64,000 nucleotides of DNA from Breviolum minutum Mf 1.05b.01 (Eukaryota; Sar; Dinophyceae; Suessiales; Symbiodiniaceae): positions 1-64,000 of the forward strand of contig DF241665.1 of the NCBI GenBank assembly GCA_000507305.1, given 5' to 3'. Made by a program: the position numbers and the translations under genes. Below, piece after piece: positions 41,626 to 53,183 of the stretch; positions within the stretch are counted from its first letter, which is position 1; each line of letters opens with the position of its first letter. The notes below the pieces were generated by a model. It saw only the letters and a list, made by a program, of their open reading frames with translations, ran no database searches and was not told the DNA's origin.

Positions 41626-43955
41626 GTGTTGCATACGATTTACTCCATGCGGACGAGCATTCATTGGAACTCAACGCTCGAAAGATCAGAGCACTGTGCA
41701 TGCATGAGCTGGAGGTGATAGCAGTGACTGGGATGATTGAACCGGCTGGGAGACTCCGGGCATGTCTCATACAAAGTGCTTTGCTTATCAAATTGGATAC
41801 ACAAGAGCTGGAATCATTTAACTCAATCTTGAAAATTACCATAGCAAGGGGTGGAAACAATCGGATGTCCCTTGAACTTCTTTGTGCAAGGGCGTGCTTA
41901 AGAAAGATTGTTGCTATGGGAACTGGGTGTGCTACAAGAGTGAAGGAGTTGAAACCTTTTGCTGCTTCTCTAGCACGGTCTGTGTATTTGTATTATAACA
42001 GCCGGCAAGAAGTTTTGCAAGACTCCGAGCGATGGAGACCATGTGCCCCTATAGAGATTGAACCGCATGAGCCTAGCACTTACGATCCATCAACAACACC
42101 TTCGTCTAAAGATTCGTGGGCACTTCCTTACAATTCTGTCTTTGCGAAGGCTGTCAAACATCACCGTAAAACTTCAGACTACACGAACATGATAGTATTG
42201 GTTGCACCGAGGGTACTTGAATCAGTACATACAGAAGGTTGGGATTGTTTCCTTGCCAGTGCCCAATCAGGATGTCAAGTTATGTTGATTCCTCTGATTT
42301 CCCAACACCAGACTGAGTCTGACGATGAAGTCTATCAGGTGGATTTGGAAGCACCACAAAAAACTTCATTGACTGTCATTGCAGAGCTACACCAATATGT
42401 TCAACACCTTGCAAATGAAGCAAAGAAAACTCACGGAGTAGGTTGGAGTTTGGTTAATGAAAAAGTGAAGATTTACACACAAGTGGTACAATGCATTCCA
42501 CCTACCACTGCCAGTGATCCCAATCTCACATTCGAAGCTACAGGGCGACACACAGAGCTCTGTCAATTGAAGGCAAAATTTCAACGTGCTGCTCCTCATC
42601 GTCACCAAGGCCGCAACGCAGTTGCAATTGATGCATCGGAACCAGACACTTGTTTGCCAGACAATGACGACAATGCAGTTGAGAATGGTAGCGGAACACA
42701 CGCAACACTTTGGCAAAACCCAGCAGCATTCCGAAAAATGATCTTGGGCCTAGATGATTCTTCAGATTCTTCGGATGATGATAGTGATGACGGTGTTGTC
42801 GCCAAATCCGAAACTGATGACTTACTTGATGCAGATAACATCAATCTGAAGATTGCAATTGCAGCTGCTGAGCAAAACATGGAAGCAAACTGCAAGTCAT
42901 TGCAACAAGCTGATGAAATTGTTGATGAACGCATTAACATGCTTCTTGATGAGTCAAGCAGTTCATGTGTTTCCCGAACTGACCTTGAAAACGAAGCATT
43001 TTTGCAGGAAGTGTTGTTAAAATCATTGACTCGTGCTGCTGGTTCTACAGACGCCTCACTATCTGCCAAAGACACTGACAGTAAGGTTTGCTTGTCAGCC
43101 ATTCAGGGTGACATCTACTGTGACAAATGGATGAAATCAGTGATGGAAACCATGTCAGCTCTGCAATTCAGAAAGGATCAATCTACTCGTGACATTGGGG
43201 AAGACAAGGAACTATCATTGATTTTGGATCCGGGTCATGACAATGAGGCCAACAATGGAATATCTGTAGTGTTTGTTCAGTGGAGTACTTCTTCATCAGC
43301 CAAAGTATATGAAGGGAGACAAATCAACCTTGATGAAGACAGGAAAGTCATTTGTCCAGTGAACTTTATTCAAACGGCACGGATGTTTAGACATTGTTGC
43401 ATGATCTTGCCTGCAGCCGGTACTCACGTCAGAAGAGTAAAGAAGAAGGATCGTCCAAGTGTGCCGAAACACTCGCTACGTTTGTTCGATATCTTCACAG
43501 CAGCTCTGGTTGCACAATCCAATTCAGGACCTATAAAGGACTCTGACATGTTGTTGGATGATGCCACAGTGGTCGGTTGCCATGCATGCTCGGGTCCTTG
43601 TGATGCGCAGATGCAATGTTCGTTTTGCTTGCTAACTTGTCATCCACAATGTCAAGACAAGTTGGTCACATACATTGAAACATTAGAGGAAGGTGTACCG
43701 GGTGTGTCCTCTTCCAACTCATCAGCATCATCATCAGATCTACCAAGTGATTTGCGCAATAGGCTACTGCAAATGAAGGAATTCTGTCAAAGATGTATGT
43801 CTGTGGAGCATCTTCACAACATGTTTCTGGGCGCAAACTCCGACACTGAGAATGCTGGTGCAAATGCTGCAAACACGGAACGGTATCTTGACTGTTTTGC
43901 CAATGCCGATACAAACAGACAAACACATATTAAGGTCAAGGTTGACTTTGATTGA
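41626..43955 (+). CDS. Gene A last exon: final catalytic Glu region and PHD-like finger
   Basis: The acceptor CTGGCACAG opens 775 codons to TGA. Near residue 55 comes KLDTQELESFNSILK, then MSLELLCARACLRK, where the Glu is a candidate third catalytic residue. The middle is acidic and Ser/Asp-rich (DDSSDSSDDDSDDG), probably disordered. The C-terminal 120 residues hold a cysteine-histidine cluster (C-H-A-C-x3-C-x5-C-x2-C-x4-C-H-x2-C, from VVGCHACSGPCDAQ to CHPQCQDKL), which resembles a PHD or related treble-clef finger. Such fingers often read histone tails, suggesting chromatin targeting (inference). The terminal exon ends ...KVKVDFD. Confidence 0.6.
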
Positions 43956-46507
43956 CGCAATCCACCATACATAACTGTGACCGTGACCATGATTCTGTCT
44001 TTGACTGTTTGCCTACATGCATCACTTTATGTATTATGCATTCATAGTTCTCAAGACCATATGGACTCATGACTAGACCGCAACATGAAATGACTTATAT
44101 GGATCCCAAATAGACATGTGTTCGGTGGCCAGTGGTGTTCGGATATACACTGTCCGGTGTTTATGGCATATCATTCGGCTAGCTTTATGAATATTCAAAT
44201 CACTGTTTGTAGGAGGTTGGGTTTGACAAGAAGTGTATGTTAGTTGCCTTAAGACTGAAAGTGTAGATGTGAGTTTGATATTACTTCGCTAGGTCCAGGT
44301 ACAAACTAAACTGGTTTTAAGTTTCATGACCGCAGTATCACCCAGATCATACCCACTGATGTTTTTGCAGTGGAGACAGCTGAGGAGACTATTGCAATTC
44401 TGCGGCGTTGATGACAATGATGATGGCATTGCTGAACGTGTGAAACTATCACCATCACTTTGTAGCGTATGCAAATTAGTGTTGATGAGGACATGGCATG
44501 ACTGACGACTGACTGGAACTGGAATCTGACCAGGAAGACTCGTTTAAGTGGCATTGACACATTCATTAGGCTGTGCCGTGTGCATTTGACATCGAAGTAT
44601 ATAAAATCATTGATCATAGTTTTAATTTCGCACCATTCACCCTATTAAAATAGTATTCAGTATTCGCCTTACAACTCCTGAACTCCTGGACAACTAGAGA
44701 CATCCAACTGATGGACTGATGGTCAGGATTGTCTCGAAGTAATACCGGAATCCAGACCAATGACTTCAAATGTGACACTTGCCTGCAAGAATCAGCTGCA
44801 ACAGAACAACCCTGGTTACAGTGCGGGCATTTACCATCTCCACATAGTAATAGTAATAGTCTCCTGTCTATTGTGTTCACAAACTCGTCCAGTCCAGAGC
44901 TTGAAGTGCATATTGTTTTGATTCGGGTTGCAGTGAAAACGTTGTAAACAGAATCGGATTCCATGACAGATATTGCTGGGAAAGAATGACTTAAGATCTT
45001 GGTTTTGTTAGACCCTAATGAAGGCATATAACTTGGAATCATACATAATCAAAAATCCAATTTCCAACGTGTAGCATTGTAGCATCTCACGATCTGGCCA
45101 CTGACTTCAATAAGGAGTGGGTTTGCGTTCGGTCTTGCAAACTCACACGCTGTCACATTGGAGGTGCGCTTCCCATGGGTCTGTTGTATGGGATTGCAGT
45201 ATGACAAACACTGTTGTTGGACAAAGATAAACTTATTGATGTTGGTGGCTCAAATTCTTATAATCAATGTATTTTCACGATTTTCCCATTGAGGCGTCGT
45301 TTTTTTACCATTATGCAATCCTAAACCGAAATCTAAGCATATTCAAGTTGCATTGTTGCATCAGTTGACATTATAACGTTTCAAAATGTCGTTTCAATAT
45401 CAATTCTGATTAATTATTATTTGCCATCGAATCATATACTTTGTGTCCGTAACATTAACATGTACTTATTGCTTTGTGTGTGTATCATCATTTTGGTTGA
45501 CCTGATATGTATTGGATGTTGCTGATTAAATTTATAAGCCAATGTTTACAGTGTCTATTCGATACATATGGATTTCTATTGTTCTTCTGCTGTGATCTTT
45601 TCACCTGGAGTGTTACTCGATGGTATATAGATGGCTGTGTGCTATGTTCTTGATAATATAAGTAACAATCATTAATGAATGTGGATGGTGCCTTAAAGTT
45701 GTTTGGAGGTCGGACAGGGTTCCCTAGGCAGGTCAGGGGTCGGGCAGGGTGCCCTAGGCAGGTCAGGGGTCGGGCAGGGTGCTCTAGGCAGGTCAAGGGG
45801 TCGGGCAGGGTGCCCTAGGCAGGTCAGGGGTCGGGCAGGGCGCCCTAGGCAGGTCAAGGGTGGTCGGGCAGGGTGCCCTAGGCAAGTCTGGGGGTCGGGC
45901 AGGGTGCCCTAGGCAGGTCAGGGGTGGTCGGGTAGGGTGTACTTCAAAGGTTGTGGTTTTTTAAAAGGTTGACATTAAGCTATGTTTTGATTGAAATACA
46001 TATGATTGTTTTGTTAAGATCGCCAACCTTCCATGCAGGTGGATGTCCGTTCACCAACTTCGAGACTATTGATGACTTTGACAGGTGCAACCCTCCTATT
46101 CAGCCACCGCGTGAATTCAATAGACTGCAGCTGCAAACCGATAAAAACTATATATGAATATAAATCCATAATTGCGTTGCTGTGTGTGAATGTGATTTTG
46201 AATGTAGAAACATATTTATATACATAAATGCGAATTGTACTTTTGTTTTGGTATGCAATATTTGAATGACAACTCATACAGATCATTCATATCGATGATG
46301 TTCAATGATCAATGTTGTGGTTCAGTATCAAGCCGGATTGCATGACGGTACATTGATGAATCAATCAACTTCAGATTCAGCAGTGTGTGTGTGATCGTTT
46401 ACTACAAAATAAGTATTATCAATGATTGCCATCATTCAAATTAATAGCAATTGTATCATCCAGTGACCTATTGTGTCAACATTCCAACACACCTCTACTT
46501 CCTCCCC
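43956..46507. other. Spacer between genes A and B
   Basis: No gene is supported. Short open stretches at 44324-44617 and 44614-45042 lack coding character. It contains the GC-rich minisatellite at 45705-45935. The promoter of gene B, if separate, should lie here; no dinoflagellate promoter motif is recognisable. Confidence 0.5.
45705..45935. repeat. GC-rich minisatellite, about eight 29-33 bp units
   Basis: Unit GGTCGGGCAGGGTGCCCTAG then GCAGGTCAGG, with small changes. Each unit contains the palindrome-like GGGTGCCCTAGGCA. Both strands are open across it because of the period, so the reading frames there are not evidence of a gene. Confidence 0.85.
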
Positions 46508-47388
46508 ATGGCGACTTCTAGTGCAGTGATTGGTGCAAAATCCGACGTAACTTCAAACGTTATGTCTATTTGCACCTGGGATGATGATGTCTTCATCAAC
46601 CAGCACAAAACAAGTGTTGCCTTTGGTGGAAAATCAGACTTTTTTTTCTTTTTCAGGACCGTTGACTCAAACACATGTTGGGAAACAGCAAACAATGTTC
46701 TGACGGTTCATATGTAAGTATGAAATGTTGTTTCTTGCATAATGGTTTATTCGTTTTAAATCAACTCCACCCCATCAGGACAACTTCTCCGGGCAAAAAG
46801 TTTGTTGGGACTTCTGATCACCCACAATTCGCATTGGTGAACCCATCTTTTGGGAAATCTGGGAAGGGTCCTACCGGTTGCCAACCTTATATTGGGACAG
46901 CATGTTTGGTGCAGCTCTTAACCATATATGATGGAGATGCTTGCTTCGTGAACTTGTTGAACAAGACATATCAAAAGGACTATGCCTTGAAAACTATTCG
47001 TTCACAGTGTGGGTTTTCCTCTTCCTCGCGAATATATTGTCTTGTTATGTTTCAAGTCAAAGTGGTACCCCCCCGACCAATGGAATGCAAACTGCGATTG
47101 GGGTTTGGGACTGGTTTCATTCCGTTGCCTTCAGCAAATATAAGTTCGTTCATGTCCAAGCGGAATCGGACAGATGAAGTGACACCCATGGCTTCTACAT
47201 GTTCTGATCCAACACGCCAGCATATATGTGAAAGCGTGGAACCAGATGACACAGGGCCAGTGGTGGAGCCTGTTCTAAAAGTTGCAAGATGTGAGACTCA
47301 TCCCTATGAAGCTGGAGCACATGATGATACCATTGCTGTACCAGAAGAAACAAGCAAGACACTTGTATGGTTCAAACCTAACATGTAG
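46508..47388 (+). CDS. Gene B first exons, unknown N-terminal domain
   Basis: The ATG at 46508 begins ATSSAVIGAKSDVTSNVM. A pyrimidine-tract acceptor (TTTTCTTTTTCAG at 46656) hints at a very short intron just before it. The exon ends at a GTAAGT donor (46714). A 65-nt intron follows and the next exon starts at 46779 with an exact phase match. The peptide continues KFVGTSDHPQFALVNPSF, then QPYIGTACLVQLLTIYDGDA. After about 47006 the frame is ambiguous: either it continues open to TAG at 47388, or a 50-nt intron (47007-47056) leads to GVWDWFHSVAFSKYKF. A BAH-like or other reader role is possible, but I cannot identify it. Confidence 0.5.
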
Positions 47389-47666
47389 CATTTTTCTGCA
47401 TATAAACAGAAAAAAACATATATGTCCATATTACAATTGTTTATGTGGTAGCAGCTGCATAACATTCCTGCTAGAACAAACACTCACTACAATCATGTTG
47501 GCGGTTGATATGGATAGTACAACGTGCAATACACAGCACAAATGTCACATTGTTACATACTTCAGTTACTTCATTTTCAATTTACATCAATTAATATTAC
47601 GACGACATTACGATGTGATTGAGCAAAACTGCTACCTTACCTGACAACTAAGGACAATAGATGTTA

Positions 47667-48388
47667 CAGATGATCCTTCACCTGCGCCTGTACATGAGCC
47701 TCCATGTCAACAAGCTGCGACCAAACAGAATCTAGCCGAAGACGTATCTGTGACATGTTCATTAGAGATGATGGTTGACTCGGACGAATGTGACAAACCA
47801 GAACCCAAACATGATGATGATCACGATGGCGAACAACTTTCAGGGGATGGTCATGATTTAGGTGAAGATCAAGATCAAGTATACACAGTAAAGCAAGCTG
47901 ATTCAACCAACCAACAAGTTCAAGACGTGGAAACTCCCTCGTTTACTGGACACGTTGAGGTGCAGTTGGTTTCAAACAATTTGCTTTGGAACATACGCCA
48001 AATGCCATATCATCAGATTAGTATTTTTCCTGATTTATGATATGCATGAAAATAGGTTTGCAGCACTTGTCTCCTGAGCATTCAAAAGGGAACATCCATA
48101 TCAACATATTCTTGGAACCTTATTGTCATCCGAGTCATCCTTGAGGTGCCTCTGTTTGCCAATCAACATGGTGAAGATGCATCCATTGCCCACGCCGCTA
48201 CCGAATCTTCCATGATTGATCCTACTGGAAACCATTCTTTCGTTAGAGAGGGTTTGAACATGGAGCATCTGAAGCATTGTTCACCTACTGTGTCAAATCT
48301 GGGCGACGCTATGGGTAATTTGGCTGCATGTAACATGGTGACATGTGACATTAATGAAATCTCTCAGTGTTCATTCCGACGGGACTAG
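47667..48388 (+). CDS. Gene B middle exons (acidic linker region)
   Basis: After GATGTTACAG the frame reads DPSPAPVHEPPCQQA, followed by an acidic, His-rich stretch (CDKPEPKHDDDHDGEQ), with a possible donor at TTGAG-GTGCAG (47961). A second piece after an acceptor at 48055 reads HLSPEHSKGNIHINIFLEPY or, in another frame, runs on to a TAG at 48388. Which frame is used is not settled. The region probably links the N-terminal domain to the methyltransferase. Confidence 0.35.
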
Positions 48389-48577
48389 TTGCTAGCACCA
48401 ACATCACTGAATTTATGTATTACATTGATATAAATCACAAATCCTTATATATATTAGGTTCATGTTGATATTGATATTAGATATTGCTTCAATGTACACC
48501 CGAATGTTGTGTAGTACATTGGAATCCTGGAAAATATGAATATTAGATCATACATGCGACTGTGACTGCGACTGTAG

Positions 48578-49095
48578 GTTGGCCAGGCTTCTTTTGTTCT
48601 ACATATGCGAAAACGTGTGCCGTGAGAGATGATAGCATGGACTTTGCAGTGCCAGACTCTCTATCCCCAGCAGAAGAATCGGTATCTTCTTCGCTAGGTC
48701 TTTCAGCAGGGGAACTCAAATCACTCAAGGCGCTAGTTGAACGGTTGGGGATCACTACGGTTACTACATCATACTCTGGCATTGATGCGCCAGGGACATC
48801 TGTGATGATGATGCTGGCTACATTAGAGTGTGTGTTTGGTATCGCAACGAAGGATAAACACCCTCGTCATTTATGGGCAGTTGAAATTGAAGAAAGCTGC
48901 AGGACAGAACTTCAATCACATCCATGCAAAGGTGATTGCATTTTCGGAGATATTACGGGTTTCCTGACCCCACGGATGCAAAATGAAATGCGAGATCTTC
49001 ATGCAAAGGATAAATTGTACACTGTCTTCATGCCGCTACTTCGAAACAATGCAAGGAATGCACTCCAAATGCTACCTAGAGCTACATCAAATTGA
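48578..49095 (+). CDS. Gene B exon: cytosine methyltransferase-like motifs I-III
   Basis: The acceptor GCGACTGTAG is followed by GWPGFFCSTYAKTCA and an acidic/serine segment, then the S-adenosylmethionine-binding fold: TTVTTSYSGIDAPGTSVMMM (motif I, [F/Y]-S-G-x-x-x-P-G), LWAVEIEESCRTEL (motif II with the acidic residue) and DCIFGDITGFL (motif III). The order and spacing follow C5-cytosine methyltransferases and the DNMT-like proteins abundant in dinoflagellates. A donor may lie at AAATT-GTACAC (49017). The frame otherwise runs to TGA at 49095. Confidence 0.6.
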
Positions 49096-49371
49096 ATTTA
49101 TCTTTTTCTTTGAGCCCTGAAGCATTGTGTTTGCGTGTGTGTTGGGGGTGCTGTTTAGCCACACATCAAACGGACCTGATCCACAGTCAATCTAAAATGG
49201 GTAAACGAAAACGTCTTTATAAGTTTTTAAAGCTAAACTGTAAAAACATTTAACTCTATCTTGCATTTACGTTTGTACTGTATATATAGATTTTTGACTT
49301 TTCAATGGTACAAATGAGCAAATGTCGCACTGTTATGCAGCAGGCATGTCACACTACACTTCACAACTTAG

Positions 49372-49702
49372 GTTCGCGTGGTGTTACAATCACAATCGCA
49401 TGTGCTCAGTTCTGGATGCAGTAGCCACTCTCCATGTGGCAGGAACTACATGCAAAGCCTACTCCACCCTCGGTAAATGTGATGGCGAACATGCGTTGTC
49501 GTTTGCCCACTTTATCATTTGGTGTGCAATGAGATCAGTCTTGGGGGAGCCATTGGTACTATTGGAGAATGTTGTAGATTTTCCTGCGGAAGAGCTCAAA
49601 TCATTGCTTCCGGAGTACGAATGGTCGAATGTGGTGATAACACCAGACATGTTGGGTCTTCCAATCAGACGCGATCGAATCTATGTTGTGTTCATGACTT
49701 AG
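49372..49702 (+). CDS. Gene B exon: methyltransferase motifs IV, VI and VIII
   Basis: After CACAACTTAG the frame has CYNHNRMCSVLDAVATLHVA, then GTTCKAYSTLGK at the position of motif IV, where canonical enzymes have P-C-Q-x-x-S. The catalytic Cys is kept but preceded by Thr rather than Pro. PLVLLENVVDFP is motif VI (E-N-V). GLPIRRDRIYVVFM corresponds to motif VIII with its R-x-R. The activity of T-C variants is not established. The upstream frame is also open from 49322. Confidence 0.65.
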
Positions 49703-49842
49703 TTGATCTTGGTTGTTTCCATTTGATTCCATCTGTTCATATATACGCTATGATTCATCATTCATGATTTATGTTCAAATGTTCAAAGTTCAAACTGGAT
49801 CATGTCAGAAATCACACCAAATTGTTTCAAAAATGTTTTCAG

Positions 49843-50041
49843 GAAAAACGGTTTACAAGATTACAAGTTTAGAAGACCGGGCATTGAGACATTGAACATG
49901 CATCCGAGGGGAAGACATCGTACAAAGACACTGGGCTTTAGAACCTTGATGACACCCTTTGTGAATCTATTTGCCCGAACACTGGATCCGAACGCAAGTT
50001 GGGAGATGTTTTTCTGGGAGTGCCTTGACAAGATTACATGA
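49843..50041 (+). CDS. Gene B exon after motif VIII (target-recognition region)
   Basis: After AATGTTTTCAG the frame reads LNMHPRGRHRTKTLGFRTL, then MTPFVNLFARTLDPNASWEM and FFWE. A Phe-rich helix at this point is usual in related dinoflagellate methyltransferase-like proteins. The exon end is unclear (before TGA at 50041). Confidence 0.45.
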
Positions 50042-50316
50042 TTTACATGACCTAACATGCGACATATATCGACATAGAATGTTGACTGGCTAGCTGGGAA
50101 CTGAATACCAATGTTGAACGTTCGCAGATGTTGTTTCGACGTTTTTACTATCTACGAATCTACGAATCTACGACTAGCTGCTAGCTACTACCAAGACTAA
50201 GACAACCTTTCGACTAGTGCTACTACCACTGACTGTTACTACTACTCCTGACTAATCAACTAATCTTGACTCACCTCTAGCTGACTCTAGCTCATTCCCA
50301 TTCGGCTCTCCACCAG

Positions 50317-50538
50317 GTCTGACGATGAAGCACTTGAGATGGAACTGCGGTGGGCAGCGAATCGGAGATGCTCTTGTTGGACAGACGGTGAGCCTTTGTC
50401 CCTTCATGATCCTCAGGTGTTTCAAAAGACTTTGACACATGCAGAGATGTGCTTTCTGACCGAGTATGAGAAGATTCATCCATTGGGAATTTATAGTCTC
50501 AATCAAGACCCTGGAGTTACATGCATGGGAACAAACAA
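50317..50538 (+). CDS. Gene B exon: methyltransferase variable region
   Basis: Acceptor CTCTCCACCAG. It reads LEMELRWAANRRCSCWTDGE, ... LTEYEKIHPLGIYSLNQDPG and ends at CAA-GTCAGT with 2 nt of the last codon, matching the 1-nt lead of the exon at 50890. The Y-S-L-N-Q-D-P segment precedes the C-terminal methyltransferase part. Confidence 0.55.
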
Positions 50539-50736
50539 GTCAGTTTCTTGGAACAAAGAATTTACACAACGGACATAATGGATCCTGTAATGATCACGGA
50601 CTCAAAAAATACTTTCCGCTTGTGTTTGGTGATGGTGATGCCTACAATGGACAATGAACACTACGTTCAATGAATAATGTTATTCAATGCTATGTTGCTT
50701 TTCGCTGTTGTGGACTCGACTCAATCTTTGTGATTC

Positions 50737-50738
<2 letters not shown>

Positions 50739-50767
<29 letters not shown>

Positions 50768-50783
50768 TTGATGTTGATGTTGA
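50739..50783. repeat. GAT/GTT triplet run in a gene B intron
   Basis: ATGATGATGATGATG followed by TGATGTTGATGTTGATG inside the 351-nt intron 50539-50889. Confidence 0.85.
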
Positions 50784-50889
50784 TTCTGAATTCTGAATTT
50801 TTTCGCTGTTTTATGATCACCACCACTGCTTGTCAAATAATCACATTCTTCATCAATGGTGGCAAGGTAATGCCAACAATGGTGGCAAG

Positions 50890-51235
50890 CGCAAACTTGT
50901 GGTTTAGCTCCAAGCATGGGCGATGGATGTTACCACGTGAGTTACTGGGCACACAATGCTTCCCAGTGGATCCTTCGATGACGTTTGGGATTCCATGCTG
51001 TTCCTTTGCGACCCGGAGTGGTTTTTCCTCAGACCCAAGTAGGCGAGCCATGTGTTCAATGGCAGGTAACTCTATGAATACATCCGCAGTGGGGCTAGCA
51101 ATTCTTTACTGCATCACACAAGTTCAATTCGATCCCTCACTGCTCCGAATTTTGTATGCACGAAGCCAGCAATCTGGGCACACTAGGCTTAGACACATTC
51201 CAGTTCCACGACCCCGAGAGAAACCAACCGATTGA
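50890..51235 (+). CDS. Gene B last exon: methyltransferase motifs IX-X
   Basis: Acceptor TGGTGGCAAG. It reads ANLWFSSKHGRWMLPRELLG, TQCFPVDPSM..., then SMAGNSMNTSAVGLAILYCI. The A-G-N-S-M block is motif X, which closes the SAM pocket. The order I, II, III, IV, VI, VIII, X is therefore complete across gene B. The C-terminus is basic (RHIPVPRPREKP) and ends with TGA at 51235. Confidence 0.65.
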
Positions 51236-52156
51236 TTTATCCAATAGCAGCTGTTATTGTCACTTGTCAGTCGTACTGCTAGATTCGATATGGAGTTATA
51301 CAATTTATTTGGATAAAGAATATAGACATATATGAATAATATATAGTATATAGATATTCTAAATTCCAAATGATTTAATTTTATGACATGAAGTTATTTG
51401 ACTGACATATATACATATATATATATATACATGCTATGAATATGCGTTGATGGCGCAGTGCAGGGTCTTTGTGTAACAATGTAGTAATGTAGTATCTGAA
51501 AAATACAAACATGCAATGTTTCAGTTCTGGCTGGTTTCTCGGTACAGTACAGTTTCTCTACTCTCCTGGCAATTGTCTACGACCCCGACGGTCTGTACCT
51601 AGACGCCCTTCAACGAATTAGTGTGGTACCACGCCACAACACTTCAGCACTTCAGTGTGAGCATCGAAACATGGTGTAGTTGTAGTAAGTAGTAATAGTA
51701 GTAGTAGTAGTACTAGTACTTGAAGAATTTGCGATGTTTACCTGGAACATCCTGGAACTACTAGGAACTACGTTATGACAATATCAAGGAGTGGCGTCTA
51801 GCAGTACCATGCAGATCTATACGTCTAGCTGTGATGCATTTGTTGTGTCAGTTTGCGGGATGCTGAACACGCAATGCATTTCCAGCACGAGGAACAAGTT
51901 CACTCTTAGAATCTTAGAACCGGTGGAAAAAATATGTGGAAACCTTTGGCTGATTGCTCAGTGTGATCTGGTGGATTTTTCAACCTGATTGATTTGATTG
52001 ACTGCCGTTTGGAGAGGCATAAGTTGACTGACATGACTGACAGAATTGAGTTGTTTTTTTTGTTTTCCTGCCAGCTCTTTTAGAGGATCCGGCAGTTGAA
52101 GTGTCACTTAAATCATCACATGATGCCAATGAACTTATGGAGTTAATCCAACGCCA
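51236..52156. other. Spacer between genes B and C
   Basis: It contains AT runs and a GTAGTA run near 51690. At 52076-52160, after a good acceptor (TTGTTTTCCTGCCAG), a short stretch reads LLEDPAVEVSLKSSHDANEL before TGA. It may be a terminal exon of gene B's transcript or the first exon of C. No other gene is seen. Confidence 0.35.
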
Positions 52157-52516
52157 ATGATGATCATAAATCATGATCAAGCTATCGTGAAAATTCAGCA
52201 GTTTGCTTTCCGTGAATTTTTACATTACCATTGTACCGGGTACTGTTTTACGCTTCGTGTTCATACTCTTTCACCTCCTGCCTTATCCAGCTGTCGTGGC
52301 CTGCATCTGGTGATGATGCTACCAGACCATGATGGCAACCGTTCAGGAACATGTAGTGAGGTTTTTTCCACACCCTCACCTACTACTTCCTTGAAAGTCA
52401 ACACAGCTAAGTGCTACCAGAAGGATGCTTCCATGGTTGAGATCTTCGGCAACAATGTGCAGCCGGGACGAGAACTCCTGGACCTCATTGTGACCACCTA
52501 CAAGGCCAGCATTTGA
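52157..52516 (+). CDS. Gene C candidate exon, unknown
   Basis: The frame is open to TGA at 52516. The second half looks coding (KCYQKDASMVEIFGNNVQPG, RELLDLIVTTYKA). Possible acceptors are AAAATTCAG (about 52200) and TCAACACAG (about 52409). The strongest piece is the last 100 nt. Confidence 0.35.
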   Translation: MMIINHDQAIVKIQQFAFREFLHYHCTGYCFTLRVHTLSPPALSSCRGLHLVMMLPDHDGNRSGTCSEVFSTPSPTTSLKVNTAKCYQKDASMVEIFGNNVQPGRELLDLIVTTYKASI

Positions 52517-52744
52517 GATAAACATTTAATCGCAATTTCTTAAGGCTTACCGCAACGAGTCATAAGACATAAGAAAGACATCGACGCTCAATGGGTCACC
52601 GCTCATTATCCTACAACCCTACAACCAATGAATTGACTGAGTTGACTCATTGACTCATTGACCTTCAAACATTGAAGACAGTTTGAAATGCAGTGCATCA
52701 TCATCATCATCCACTGATTTTCCCATCGCCTTTGCGACTGACAG

Positions 52745-53110
52745 GTTCCCAGTCTGAAGGTTGTGCCATTCTACCAGGCAAACCAGCAGCGTAACATTGT
52801 GAGGCATGCCAAGAACTCACGTCGTCAAGACACTGTGGTGAATGAATATGTGCGTTCAGTCCAGCAGAAAGGCATTATCAGAGGTGTCAGGGGTGAGGCC
52901 TGGCTTTTGGCACCATCAAGTGAATTGGGCGCTTATGAGGCGCTCACCTTCGGCACCTTGTCAGATGCTTTCTACATTGCCATGGCGAGGGACGATCACT
53001 TGATGTATCCAAATTTGATGCACACTGCCCAATATGGTTTAGATGCTTTAGTGCTCGACCATCGGACACCTGATGCAATCCTGGACTTCATGTCATTCGG
53101 CTCTGGATAT
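52745..53110 (+). CDS. Gene C exon, unknown globular domain
   Basis: Acceptor GCGACTGACAG and donor GGATAT-GTGTTT bound exactly 122 codons. The peptide begins VPSLKVVPFYQANQQRNIVR and includes TVVNEYVRSVQQKGIIRGVR, then EAWLLAPSSELGAYEALTFG. A 'basic stretch, then S-V-x-x-K-G-I-x-x' start is faintly like ParB-type domains, but the diagnostic residues are not there. No family is assigned. Confidence 0.5.
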
Positions 53111-53183
53111 GTGTTTTGTATATTTTCGTTTTCTATTTCTTTAGTACTTATTGACTACTTGTTGATGTTATGTTGAATTTTCA

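Noticed and set aside
45488..45912. Gly-rich plus-strand and Pro-rich minus-strand frames over the 30-bp repeats
   Set aside because: Both strands are open because of the repeat period; no start context or splice signal supports either.
45705..45935. CRISPR-like array
   Set aside because: Units are contiguous with no spacers, and the context is a eukaryotic intron-rich region.
52745..53110. ParB-like nuclease domain in gene C
   Set aside because: Only a loose resemblance at the start; the characteristic motifs are missing, so no function is assigned.
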